Below are positions 1 through 9,904 of a stretch of DNA of 64,000 nucleotides, piece by piece. The translations under genes and the position numbers were made by a program. The notes under the pieces were generated by a model. That model saw nothing but the letters and a program-made list of their open reading frames with translations. It did not search any database and was not told where the DNA came from. Numbering within the stretch: the stretch's first letter is position 1; each line of letters opens with the position of its first letter. This DNA comes from Sphingomonadales bacterium (GTDB taxonomy: Bacteria; Pseudomonadota; Alphaproteobacteria; Sphingomonadales; Sphingomonadaceae), in assembly GCA_018334165.1 (NCBI GenBank), contig JAGXTB010000245.1, positions 1-64,000 on the forward strand, written 5' to 3'.

Positions 1-42
1 CCGCCCACCGGTGTGGCGGGGCAAATAACATAAGTTCGGTAG

Positions 43-61
43 TGGTAGCGGAGGAGGGACT
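43..61. repeat. Left direct repeat of island (att-like; copy of tRNA-Met 3' end)
   Basis: TGGTAGCGGAGGAGGGACT is identical to 60514-60532, the 3' end of the tRNA gene. Confidence 0.85.
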
Positions 62-290
62 TACAAAGCAGACCTAACCATTTGATAATTATCCTAAGAT
101 TTATGATTGAGGGCCGAAATACCCCCATCGATACCCCGGAAAAGCTAATGCGATTAACCGCGCGAGATTTGCGATGCGCTGAATTTGGTCTTGCTGAGAG
201 CAACGCGGGTGAGTGGTTGCTTCCGCCACCTTTGGGGTTCTGCAAGTCTGATAAGCTCGTGAAGACCTCTTCACGCACATCTGCTTTGAG

Positions 291-1073
291 CTAGTAGACG
301 GTATAGCCGCCGTCGATGACTATCGAATCTCCAACATGATAGCTCGAATGGTCAGATGCCAGGTAAACCGCGATAGCGGCGAAGTCCTCCCCAGTCGCCC
401 AGCGACCTACCGGCGCGCGGCCGATAACTGCGCTGTTGAATTTGTCCCAGCCCTGCAACCGCTCGGTCAGATCGGAGCGCGTCCACCCTGGGAGGATGGA
501 ATTCACTCGGATACCCTTTGGTCCAAGCTCCACCGCCATTGCCCGGCTCAATGAAACCACTGCGCCCTTGCTCGCCCCATAGTGCTCATTCCGCGCGGCT
601 CCATGAATCGATGCCGTGGATGCGACGGATACCAGCGAACCGCCCCGATCTCCACTCTCGCCGCGTTTCAACATGTGTCTTGCTGTCTCACGCAGAGTAA
701 AAAAAACACCGTGTACGTTGACGCTCTCGATCCGCCGGAAGTCTTCCAGCGAAATGTCGAACATGTCTTTGCGCGGGATGCTCACGCCGGCATTTGCAAT
801 AGCCTGGTCAATACGCCCAAATTCGTCGATTATTGCACCGATACCGGCCTTGACTTCGTCTTCATTGGCTACATCGACGCGCCTGCAACGCACCGGGCCC
901 TGATATTCCTGCAGCTCTCGGATAGCGACCTGATTTTTCTCGGGTTTGTTGCCCCAGATGACAACGGTTGCACCGTGCATCGCCAGGCCCCGCGCCATGC
1001 CGAGACCGATGCCTCCGTTACCTCCTGTTACAAGGGCAACTTTGCCAGTCAGATCAAAGAGGCTAGCTTTCAT
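291..1073 (-). CDS. SDR family oxidoreductase
   Basis: KVALVTGGNGGIG Rossmann motif, YGASK catalytic motif; start probably MKASLF at 1073 rather than the track start at 1145. Confidence 0.9.
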   Translation of the reverse strand: MKASLFDLTGKVALVTGGNGGIGLGMARGLAMHGATVVIWGNKPEKNQVAIRELQEYQGPVRCRRVDVANEDEVKAGIGAIIDEFGRIDQAIANAGVSIPRKDMFDISLEDFRRIESVNVHGVFFTLRETARHMLKRGESGDRGGSLVSVASTASIHGAARNEHYGASKGAVVSLSRAMAVELGPKGIRVNSILPGWTRSDLTERLQGWDKFNSAVIGRAPVGRWATGEDFAAIAVYLASDHSSYHVGDSIVIDGGYTVY

Positions 1074-1233
1074 TCTTATATCCATGCATAACAACGAGCT
1101 ATACATCACAAATAGAGCTTCTGTCCCAACGCAAGGAAGCACCACGGCTTTTTTGGGCTCAAATGCGGAAGTCTTGTCGCAGATTCCCCAAGCTGACTTG
1201 CGCCGAAATCGCCATCGCCAAGATCGCCTAGCA

Positions 1234-1261
1234 AGGTGTCTGGGGCATTACCCAGACACCT
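1234..1261. other. Perfect 11-bp inverted repeat (hairpin) between TonB receptor and SDR genes
   Basis: AGGTGTCTGGG-GCATTA-CCCAGACACCT; no clear T-tract, so either a weak terminator or a binding site. Confidence 0.6.
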
Positions 1262-1385
1262 CACAAGGCCATCAAACTGCCATCATGAACGGACCAGACT
1301 CAACCTTTGATCGGCAAAAGTCAGGGAGCAAGTCATGTGGAACCCGCGATACCAGTTTCGTGAACATCAGGGTTGGCAGCTCTGA

Positions 1386-3665
1386 TCAGAACTTGACCCG
1401 CACTTGCACGCCGATCTCGCGCGGTTTCTCATCTGAAACTATCGACCCGCCCAAGGGCGACGCATAGCTGTATGACAGCCCATGCACGTTAAACAGATTG
1501 TGAGCGATCAGGGCCACTTCGAGATTACTCGGCTTGTATTCGATCCCGAAGCGGAGGTCCGTGCGCACCCGGCCAGGATCCGATCCGATAGTAGCCGCTG
1601 TGGAGTCGCTGATATACTGACGGGTACGGAACTCAAATTGCGCCGAAGCCGAGAATTGCACTTCGTCGCTCAGAGCGGTGGTGTAGTTGATGTCGCCAAT
1701 GCCGCTCCATTTGGGTGCGAGAATGAGGGACGGGATTGATCCCGCAACGGGCACCGTCTTCTTGACGTCGGCATAGGTGCCGGTAACTCCAAACCTCAGC
1801 CCCGTGAGGATCTCATAATCGATACCGAACTCAAAGCCTTCGCTGCGGATTTGATCGTTCCGGACGATGACAACGGTCGTAGGCAACCTGGTTGAGGTCT
1901 GGAAATCCTTGAGGTCGGTCCGGAACGCTGCGAGGTTGAAATGGCCAAGCGTTCCGATCTTCCACTTTACCCCAGCTTCGAAGGTTTTGGAAAATTCAGG
2001 CTTGAAAAAGGGATTCTCAAAGTACGCAGGATTGCCTGGAATGCCCGATGTCGGCGCCCCTTGATAGCCGAACCCTTTCGACGCGGTGGCGTAACTGGCA
2101 TAGATCTGCAAATCCGGGTTGACGAAATATTGGGCTTGCGCCGACCAGTCGAAGAAGTCCCGCGAATTGGTCACGGAGAACGGCGTAAACGGCAGGTTGC
2201 CCGAGAGTACGTTGGATCCGACAGGCAAACGCAATACGTTAACGCCATTAAATTCGCCGGTCTTTTTATAGTGTTCGTAACGAACCCCGCCCGTCAGCCA
2301 GAGACTGTCGACAGGTTTATAGGTAATTTGCGCAAAAATATCGGTTGATCTGGTCTTCTGAGTATAATCCCGGGAAAAAGCACCTCCCTGATTGCTTCCC
2401 GACGCTCCAGTCGCAGAATTGTAGGTCTGATCCGTGATTGAGGTGAAGCCCCAATTGTCATGCCAATAGTAAATTCCGGCCAATGCGGAAAGTGGGCCGG
2501 TTCCGTTGGTGGATATCCGCAGTTCCTGCGAGAACTGCTTGTTCCGATCATAACCTCCGGCAATTCGAGGAAGCTGCGCAAGACCCATCGCATCGATCAG
2601 ATTGTAATCATCATACTTCGAGTAGCCGGTCACAGCTGAGGCGGTCACCGGGCCAAGATCATAGCTCATGTTGGATACGAAGCGCCAAGCCTTCATCCGC
2701 GAGCCAGGCTCACTGAATCCAAAATAATTAATGGCAGGATTGTTGGCATCACCCGATCGCGGCGACGTGCGGACACTGTATGGAGCAATCCCAAACGACG
2801 GATCGCCGCGCAGCGCAGCGACACTCGCCGGAAGTGGACTGGTGACGGCACCATAGCGGAAGTATTGTCCGACGAGTTTCTGTTCGGTGTACTGGCCGTA
2901 AACATTCCATTCAAAGCCACCGTCAGACTTGTAGCGCAGTGCCACGCGGACGCCGTCGCGCTTTACGTTTGGCCAATCCGCACCGTTTAGCTCATTGTGG
3001 ATCCAGCCACCTTCGTTGCTGGTAAGTCCCGAAATTCGAACCGCGAGCGTGTCGGAAAGGGGCACGTTCACGACCGCATTAACGGTAGTCGTTCCCAGGT
3101 TGAATTCATGGTATGCCGATAACGAGCCGCCGAATTCGAAGTTGGGCCGGTTGGTCACCAGGGCTAGCGCGCCCATGCTGGTGCCCTTGCCAACAACAGC
3201 CCCTTGCGTGCCCTTGAGAAGCTCAACACGGTTCACGTCGAACAGTGCAGCGGAATACTCACGTCCATGCCCTGCATAAACGCCATCGACAAAAAAGCCT
3301 ACGGTCTGATCGAACGTGGCCGAAGAAGGGCTCGAGGCCAAACCGCGAACAACGGTTGCGATTGAACCTTGCGGAGCCTGCTGGATGCGGACACCCGGAA
3401 GTCCCGCAGTAATCTGCTCTATCGAAGTGACCGAACGCTGCTCAAGTTCAGTACCCGACGCAGTGGTGATGGTGACCGGTGCATTCTGGGCGCTCACATT
3501 GGTTTTAAGCGCAGTAACAACGATTTCCTCCGTACTCGTGGCGTCAGCGTCTGGAGCAGCGGCATCTGCAGCATTTGCTGGCGATACCACAGCAAGAGAA
3601 ACTGCAAGCGCGCCTGCGGCGACGCCAGCGCGCACTGAGATTTTACCCGTTTGGATTGCAGACAT
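1386..3665 (-). CDS. TonB-dependent receptor
   Basis: Signal peptide, plug domain (EEIVVTALKTN, VELLKGTQG), C-terminal beta-barrel ending in VKF. Confidence 0.93.
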   Translation of the reverse strand: MSAIQTGKISVRAGVAAGALAVSLAVVSPANAADAAAPDADATSTEEIVVTALKTNVSAQNAPVTITTASGTELEQRSVTSIEQITAGLPGVRIQQAPQGSIATVVRGLASSPSSATFDQTVGFFVDGVYAGHGREYSAALFDVNRVELLKGTQGAVVGKGTSMGALALVTNRPNFEFGGSLSAYHEFNLGTTTVNAVVNVPLSDTLAVRISGLTSNEGGWIHNELNGADWPNVKRDGVRVALRYKSDGGFEWNVYGQYTEQKLVGQYFRYGAVTSPLPASVAALRGDPSFGIAPYSVRTSPRSGDANNPAINYFGFSEPGSRMKAWRFVSNMSYDLGPVTASAVTGYSKYDDYNLIDAMGLAQLPRIAGGYDRNKQFSQELRISTNGTGPLSALAGIYYWHDNWGFTSITDQTYNSATGASGSNQGGAFSRDYTQKTRSTDIFAQITYKPVDSLWLTGGVRYEHYKKTGEFNGVNVLRLPVGSNVLSGNLPFTPFSVTNSRDFFDWSAQAQYFVNPDLQIYASYATASKGFGYQGAPTSGIPGNPAYFENPFFKPEFSKTFEAGVKWKIGTLGHFNLAAFRTDLKDFQTSTRLPTTVVIVRNDQIRSEGFEFGIDYEILTGLRFGVTGTYADVKKTVPVAGSIPSLILAPKWSGIGDINYTTALSDEVQFSASAQFEFRTRQYISDSTAATIGSDPGRVRTDLRFGIEYKPSNLEVALIAHNLFNVHGLSYSYASPLGGSIVSDEKPREIGVQVRVKF

Positions 3666-3710
3666 GAACTCTCTCCCTCTCAATTTTATTTAACAGAGGG
3701 AATATCCATA

Positions 3711-3762
3711 AATGGCGCGGGTGTCAATATGACAAAACAGGCGTAATGGCGTTCGCGTAATG
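3711..3762. promoter_or_regulatory. Two candidate TetR operator copies upstream of TonB receptor
   Basis: AATGGCGCGGGTGTCAAT (3711-3728) and AATGGCGTTCGCGTAATG (3745-3762) match the motif found at other promoters in the cluster. Confidence 0.5.
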
Positions 3763-3923
3763 TTCGTAAAGGCGGTAGTTCGGCTTCGCCGCGACGGGAC
3801 CGGTCCTTTGGTGTCGGAAACGCATGGGGCGCCCAAATTTTTTAGTCGAAGTCAAAGCGACGATCGACCCGCCACCTGCCCTCAACCAAGTCGCATAATG
3901 TTCCCAGCGCTAAGCGCCCGCAA

Positions 3924-5228
3924 TCAAGTTGAAGGCACGAAATTGGGTGCCTGAGCCGCTAGCTCTTCCCGCCGATAGAGGAACGACGCCCGAAAAAAGA
4001 ACAGGCAGGCGACGAGGGCCGATGGCGCAATACAAAGCAATCCAGTCTGCAACGCCAACGCCGGGTTGCTTCCCGTGCGAACCATATGGTCGCTAATTGC
4101 TCCAGCAATCACCGGCCCCAGAGACGATCCGAATCCGTTAATCCCAAAAAGGAGGACGGCGGTTGCCATCGACCTTTGAGCGTCCCCGACTCGAGCCTGC
4201 AGGGCAGTAAACGTTGGGCCCGCGTACATCGTGTAGAGAAGCGTCTCGACGCTGATTATTGCAAGCACAGTCGCGTAGCTCTCCGCCAGCAACCGCGCAA
4301 AAGTGAGCACAGTTATCAGCGGAAGCGCATATGCAAAGAGCCGCAAAGGACGCGATGGAACGCCGCGGCCGATCTTATCCGTAAGCCACCCACCCATTAG
4401 GGAACCTATGAATCCCGAAACGCCAAGCGTCAGTCCGAAGCCAAGCCCCACGTTACTCGCCGCAATCCCGTATTGCCGCATGATGTAGGCCGGAAACAAA
4501 GCATTTGACGCACCGATGCCCAGAAACATGATGCTGGCGCCTATCAGCAGATTGCGCAGGACCGGATCGGCGATGACATGCCTGGCCGTCGATGCGAAGG
4601 ACCCGGAAACGCCGGACGGTCCGCGCGGGGGCGCCATGGCATCCCGAACCGTGAGCAGCACCAAGAGACCCACCAGCACCCCCGGCAGGCCGAGCACGAT
4701 GAGTGCTATCCGCCAATCGAATAAATCGTTCAGAATGCCGCCGAGCGCCAGCCCGAACAAGATACCGAGCGGCGCCCCCGCCATGATAAGAGAATATGCT
4801 CGCCCGCGAGCGGCAGGCGGAAAATGAGCGGCGACAAGTGCGTGCGACGCGGGGGCCGCGCCTGATTCACCAAAGGCGACACCCACACGGCTTGCAGCGA
4901 GCGAATAGAAACCTGTCGCGAAGCCCCCAGCAGCTGTCAGCACGCTCCAGACCATGAGGCAGATTCCGATGATCTTTACCCTCGAAAAGCGGTCTGACAG
5001 GCGCGCAAGGGGAAAGCTGCCGATAGCATAAAAGAGTGTGAATAACCCACCCGTCAGCAAGCCGAGTTGCGTGTCGCTGAGATGAAGGTCATGCTTGATG
5101 GGTTCGGCGAGCATGACGAGCGCTTTTCGGTCCAGCATGGATATTACACCGACCAGCAGCAGCATCCATCCGACGTACCAGGCGTATCGCGACACTTCGG
5201 GTCGGGCGTTCACCATTTCATCCTCCAC
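3924..5228 (-). CDS. MFS transporter
   Basis: 434 aa, about 12 hydrophobic segments, MFS motif (PLARLSDRFSRVKII). Confidence 0.9.
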   Translation of the reverse strand: MEDEMVNARPEVSRYAWYVGWMLLLVGVISMLDRKALVMLAEPIKHDLHLSDTQLGLLTGGLFTLFYAIGSFPLARLSDRFSRVKIIGICLMVWSVLTAAGGFATGFYSLAASRVGVAFGESGAAPASHALVAAHFPPAARGRAYSLIMAGAPLGILFGLALGGILNDLFDWRIALIVLGLPGVLVGLLVLLTVRDAMAPPRGPSGVSGSFASTARHVIADPVLRNLLIGASIMFLGIGASNALFPAYIMRQYGIAASNVGLGFGLTLGVSGFIGSLMGGWLTDKIGRGVPSRPLRLFAYALPLITVLTFARLLAESYATVLAIISVETLLYTMYAGPTFTALQARVGDAQRSMATAVLLFGINGFGSSLGPVIAGAISDHMVRTGSNPALALQTGLLCIAPSALVACLFFFRASFLYRREELAAQAPNFVPST

Positions 5229-5292
5229 CGGTACCTGACTCCTTTATGAGGCAAGGCTCAACCGCCCGTGCTTTCAATCTCTGAAGGAAGAT

Positions 5293-5310
5293 ATTGGCAC
5301 TAACGCCATT
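5293..5310. promoter_or_regulatory. Candidate TetR operator upstream of MFS transporter
   Basis: ATTGGC-ACTAAC-GCCATT imperfect palindrome, same geometry as 6079-6096. Confidence 0.55.
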
Positions 5311-5405
5311 ATGACGCAAATGCAAAAATTGGAAATCAGCAGTGCACAGGAAAGCGCGCGGAATGGTCGCGAGAATGAGTCTCAGCCAAATGGTTACTGA
5401 TGCCG

Positions 5406-6044
5406 CTAGGCGCTCGTTCGTTCGGTCTCGATGCGTGCCACGATCTTGGGCAGATCCTCCATGCAGCTCTTTACATAGCCCGCAATATCGAACGACTGGT
5501 CCTGGCCCCAGAGGTCCAGCGCATCGGCGAAGAACTCTGTATAAAGCGTTGCCAATATCTTTGCGTGCCGCATCCGTATGGCCTCATCGCCATCGAGATG
5601 CGGCAGGATCGAGCTGATAATTGCATTGCGGGTCTGATTGCGAAGAATGACAAGCCTGTCCTTGAACTGTGGCGCCCGAATGGCCCGCAACATACGTTCG
5701 CGGCCCAGCCTGGTCGCGACAAACAATTCAAATTGATCGAGACGTGCATTGAAAATTGCAGTCGTCAGCGGCGCGGTCTTGAGACGGCGCTGAATGGCCT
5801 CCTCCATATATGATATGGCTTTCGGCACGTCTATGTAGATAACATCCGCCTTGCTTTCGAAGTAACGAAAGAACGTTCGCAGTGAAATATCAGAATTTTC
5901 GGCAATGGCTTCCACCGTAGTGTTCTCGAAACCGCCGTTTTCTGCGCCATTCGCCCTATAAAGCTCATCCGCAGCCCGAATAATATTAAGGCGCTGCTTC
6001 TCACGACGGCGTTCCGCCGGCGTCAATTGCTCATTCTCCACCAT
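5406..6044 (-). CDS. TetR/AcrR family transcriptional regulator
   Basis: N-terminal HTH (NTTVEAIAENSDISLRTFFRYFESK). Confidence 0.92.
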   Translation of the reverse strand: MVENEQLTPAERRREKQRLNIIRAADELYRANGAENGGFENTTVEAIAENSDISLRTFFRYFESKADVIYIDVPKAISYMEEAIQRRLKTAPLTTAIFNARLDQFELFVATRLGRERMLRAIRAPQFKDRLVILRNQTRNAIISSILPHLDGDEAIRMRHAKILATLYTEFFADALDLWGQDQSFDIAGYVKSCMEDLPKIVARIETERTSA

Positions 6045-6078
6045 AACGCGACTCCCCGATATTGCAGCCGTGTGCTAC

Positions 6079-6096
6079 AATGGCACGAGCGCCATT
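6079..6096. promoter_or_regulatory. Candidate TetR autoregulatory operator
   Basis: AATGGC-ACGAGC-GCCATT, perfect 6-6-6 palindrome about 35 bp upstream of the tetR start. Confidence 0.6.
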
Positions 6097-6223
6097 ATTG
6101 CATTCCGACAGGCATGACAACCACCGCGGCATATTCAATTGCCTTAGCAAGCAAGCTCATAAAAGATGGACCCCTCGCGCATGCACCGGGCCTCACTCAC
6201 GCAAATCTCGATGTTTATGGCAT

Positions 6224-7093
6224 TCACGCTTCGGGCTCGTCGGCGATGGAATTCACGAGTACACCAATGCCTTCGGCCTCCACTGTGCATACGTCGCCTG
6301 CCTTCATCCACAGCGGGGGTTTGCGGGCCATGCCCACGCCCGCGGGGGTACCTGTTACGATAACATCGCCCGGTTCCAGCGTAATCGCGGCGCTGAGCAG
6401 TTCAATCAAAGTCGGCACATCAAAGATCATGTCATCAGTAGAGGCGGACTGGACGACCCCACCGTTCAAGCGTGTTTCTAGTTTCAAACCCGCAATTGCT
6501 GGCGGCAGACAATCTGCGGTAACGAAAGCTGGACCAAACCCACCCGTGCCGTCGAAGGATTTGCCCATCGTCCATTGCGGCGATTTGAACTGATAGTCGC
6601 GGATGGAACCGTCATTGAAGACCGAATAGCCTGCAATATAATCAAGCGCTTCGGACGCCTTTACACGGCTGCACCTCTTGCCGATGATCGCTGCAATTTC
6701 CCCTTCAAAGTCGAGTTGCTCCGAAATTAGCGGACGAATGATCGATTGTCCCGAACCAACCAGACTGTTCGCCCAACGAGCGAAGACTGTCGGATAGGCG
6801 GGCGGCTCGAATCCGCTCTCGAGTGAGTGATCGGCATAGTTGAGGCCGATGCAGATGATCTTGCCTGGCTGCTGCAAAGGCGGAAGCAGCGTTGCACTGG
6901 CGAGGTCGATCTCCGGTGCCGCCGCTAGCACAGACGCAGCATTTGCCAGCGCAGATTCGCCAAGCCGGAGTAGTGTCAGTAAATCACCGGGATAGCGTTC
7001 GTCCCCCGAAGTGTATCCTCGGCAAGCGCCGTCGGTCCGTTCGATGGCAATCGCTTGAGAGCCATCGATTGAAAGGGTTAGAAAGCGTGTCAA
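6224..7093 (-). CDS. Fumarylacetoacetate hydrolase family protein
   Basis: KIICIGLNYADHSLESG, LDFEGEIAAIIGK, GDVIVTGTPAGVG motifs. Confidence 0.92.
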   Translation of the reverse strand: MTRFLTLSIDGSQAIAIERTDGACRGYTSGDERYPGDLLTLLRLGESALANAASVLAAAPEIDLASATLLPPLQQPGKIICIGLNYADHSLESGFEPPAYPTVFARWANSLVGSGQSIIRPLISEQLDFEGEIAAIIGKRCSRVKASEALDYIAGYSVFNDGSIRDYQFKSPQWTMGKSFDGTGGFGPAFVTADCLPPAIAGLKLETRLNGGVVQSASTDDMIFDVPTLIELLSAAITLEPGDVIVTGTPAGVGMARKPPLWMKAGDVCTVEAEGIGVLVNSIADEPEA

Positions 7094-7114
7094 ATCTATC
7101 TCCCAGCGAATATT

Positions 7115-8680
7115 TCAGGCGCGTGCGTCCCAAGTCGCCTTAGTAACGCCATCCTGGCGCAATTGATATTTCAGGATCTTACCGACGGGATTGCGCGGCA
7201 AGTCGTTGCGAAATTCGATGAAGCGGGGAACGGCGAAGCGCGGCATGCGTTCACTGGCCCAGCTCCACAACGCCCTCTCGTCAATTTTGGCCTCGGCTCG
7301 CAGTACGACCGTAAGTTTGATTTCATCTTCGCCTAATTCGGACGGCACCGCGTGGACCGCCGGAACTGCGACAGCTGGATGCTGCGAGAAGAGATTCTCG
7401 AGCTCGAACGAAGATACGTTCTCCCCGCTCTTGCGAAGGCGATCGTCCCCGCGATCGGCAAAATAAACATACCCATCCTCGTCCATGCGGACGAAATCAC
7501 CGCTGTGCCACCAAAGATTACGAGTTTTATCGGCGGACGCACCGCCATTGCGCCAATACCCGCTGCACATGACAAAGGGCGCTTTCGGCCGGTAGACGAG
7601 TTCACCAACCTCGCCTCGCGGAATTTCGCGGTCCCACTCGTCAACGACACGCAAGTCAAAGCTGTCGGTCGCTACGCCACAAGTGCCAGGTCGATAAGGC
7701 AGATCGCGAAGTGTGGTCAGGAATCCTCCTTCGCTCTGGCCGAGGGCACCGACATAGGTTTTCTGTATTCCGAAGCGCTCCTTTAGAAGCTCCTGAACGT
7801 CCACCGATGCCGCACCCGACAGGAACCTGACTTGCCCATGGCAGCGGGCAGCGGCTTCACAGTCGGGAGCCGTCGCGATTAAGGTCGCTGCCGTTCCCAA
7901 AGTCGGGACAAACTTGGCGCCGCTCGCTTCAATCTCGTCCCAAAATGTAGAAAGAGAGAAGCGCGGCGCGAAGTGGCCCTTTCCCGCAATGCTGATCGTG
8001 GAAATCAGATGTCCCGTTCCCGCAAGGTGAAACAGGGGAAGCGGCGTCCAAAGCGTTTCGGCGGCATCGCGCGGCACATTTTGCAGTCCGAGACGCGAGT
8101 AGTTGCAGAGATAATTATGGCTGATCACGCAGCCCTTCGACCGGCCGGTCGTGCCCGAGGTATAGATCAGGTGGCTCGGGTCGCCGGGCGCCGGTTCCCA
8201 TCCGTTAGGTGTATCGGAGTAATCCTGATATTCGTCGAACCGGCGATAGCTCCCGCCTGTCCCACGCACAATGACCACGGCCTCGCCAAGATCCACTGGT
8301 TTGGCTTCGAACGTCGCAAGCAATTCCTCGTCGACAAGGACGACTCGCGGCTCGCTGTCCGAAAGTTGATAGCGCAGCCATTCCCCCGTGTAGGAGGTAT
8401 TTACCGGTGCCCAGATCGCGCCCGCCTTGCTTGTACCAAACCAGGCGACGATAAAGCTCGTGCTGTTGAACATAAAGGCCGCGACCCGGTCGCCGGGAGC
8501 CACCCCAAGTTCGATCAAAAAGTTTGCGAAGCGTTCCGATTCCCGATCCAGATCTGGGTAGCTGATTTTTTCAGTTCCCGAAGCGAGGAAGCCATCGCCT
8601 CCGCCGGCTGCAGCTTTTCGCAGCAAAAGTATTGGAGAATGGAGCATCGTCTCGTGCCCGCGGAATACATCGCTTGTCAT
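7115..8680 (-). CDS. AMP-dependent acyl-CoA synthetase/ligase
   Basis: LIYTSGTTGRSKGCVISH AMP-binding motif, C-terminal LPRNPVGKILKYQLR. Confidence 0.93.
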   Translation of the reverse strand: MTSDVFRGHETMLHSPILLLRKAAAGGGDGFLASGTEKISYPDLDRESERFANFLIELGVAPGDRVAAFMFNSTSFIVAWFGTSKAGAIWAPVNTSYTGEWLRYQLSDSEPRVVLVDEELLATFEAKPVDLGEAVVIVRGTGGSYRRFDEYQDYSDTPNGWEPAPGDPSHLIYTSGTTGRSKGCVISHNYLCNYSRLGLQNVPRDAAETLWTPLPLFHLAGTGHLISTISIAGKGHFAPRFSLSTFWDEIEASGAKFVPTLGTAATLIATAPDCEAAARCHGQVRFLSGAASVDVQELLKERFGIQKTYVGALGQSEGGFLTTLRDLPYRPGTCGVATDSFDLRVVDEWDREIPRGEVGELVYRPKAPFVMCSGYWRNGGASADKTRNLWWHSGDFVRMDEDGYVYFADRGDDRLRKSGENVSSFELENLFSQHPAVAVPAVHAVPSELGEDEIKLTVVLRAEAKIDERALWSWASERMPRFAVPRFIEFRNDLPRNPVGKILKYQLRQDGVTKATWDARA

Positions 8681-8809
8681 CTGCCTACTCCATAAACTTC
8701 ATGATCATCAGCTTTTTTCCACGCCGGAATCTCGCTCCCGATTACTTCTGGAGCAGATCGCTATAGGCCCGATTCTATTCCTGCTTCGAAGGGCCTTGCC
8801 GACCTCCTG

Positions 8810-9904
8810 TCAGTTCGCCTGAATATCGAGCAAGGTCCGCAAACCGCGACCAGCCGCCATGTCTTCAAACGCAGCGTTGATTTCGAACAGCGGGCGATGC
8901 GCGGTGATCAGCTTGTCGATCGGCAGGCGACCCTGCGCGAAAAGCTCGAGAAAGCGCGGCAGATCCCTCTGCGGGTGACAGTTTCCAAGAATGCAGCCGA
9001 ACATCTGCTTTTGCGCCATGACGAAGGCGCTGGTCGGAAGCACCGCTGTGCCGCCTGCACCCGGGACGCCGATAAGGACAATACGAGCGGCTGGCCGCGT
9101 CGCCGCAAGTGCCAATTCGACGGTGTTTGCAATCGAAACCAGATCAAAAGCATGATCGGCGCCGCGTCCTGCGGTCAACCGTTTGATTTCATCCGCGACA
9201 TCGCCGGAAGCGGAATCAAATACGTGAGTAGCCCCGAGCGAGAGTGCTTGTTCGCGCCGCTGGGCGAGCGGATCGACAACAGCGATGATACTCGCCCTGC
9301 CCAGAACAGCGCCCTGCACAACGCTCATCCCGACCGAACCCGCCCCGATTATAAGGACCGATTCCCCAGGTTGTAGCTTCGCAATGTTCGTTACCGCGCC
9401 AACTCCCGTTTGAACCGCGCAGCCGACCACTGCGGCGACATCCAGCGGGGTGTCTTGCGCAATCGGGACTGAACCGTTTACGTCGACTAGGACATATTCG
9501 GCAAAGGCACCCAGGTTGAAGCCGCGCATGACCGGTTTGCCGCGCCAGGTTACCCGTGGCCCTCGTGAAGCAGTCGCCTGTGCCTTTTCGCAAAGTACCG
9601 GATTGCCTCGTGTACATTGGTAGCATTGGCCGCAAGGCGCCCGCATCGTAAGGATCACCGCCTGCCCCACCTCGCGCTCGGTCACCCCTGGGCCCAGCTC
9701 GGCGATCACGCCCGCTGCTTCATGTCCGAGCAACGCTGGCAGCGGATAGTCCGGCGCTTTGCCTTCCCAGATCGTGTAATCCGAATGACACACGCCGCAG
9801 TGCGAAATTTTGACCAGGACCTCCCCTTCACGAGGCGAGTCGATTTCGACGTCGTCGACAACTTCGAACGGTGCGCCGAAGCGCGTAAGCAGGGCAGCCT
9901 TCAT
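8810..9904 (-). CDS. Zinc-dependent alcohol dehydrogenase
   Basis: GVCHSD, GHEAAGVI, structural-Zn cysteines (CGQCYQCTRGNPVLC), VLIIGAGSVG. Confidence 0.93.
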   Translation of the reverse strand: MKAALLTRFGAPFEVVDDVEIDSPREGEVLVKISHCGVCHSDYTIWEGKAPDYPLPALLGHEAAGVIAELGPGVTEREVGQAVILTMRAPCGQCYQCTRGNPVLCEKAQATASRGPRVTWRGKPVMRGFNLGAFAEYVLVDVNGSVPIAQDTPLDVAAVVGCAVQTGVGAVTNIAKLQPGESVLIIGAGSVGMSVVQGAVLGRASIIAVVDPLAQRREQALSLGATHVFDSASGDVADEIKRLTAGRGADHAFDLVSIANTVELALAATRPAARIVLIGVPGAGGTAVLPTSAFVMAQKQMFGCILGNCHPQRDLPRFLELFAQGRLPIDKLITAHRPLFEINAAFEDMAAGRGLRTLLDIQAN

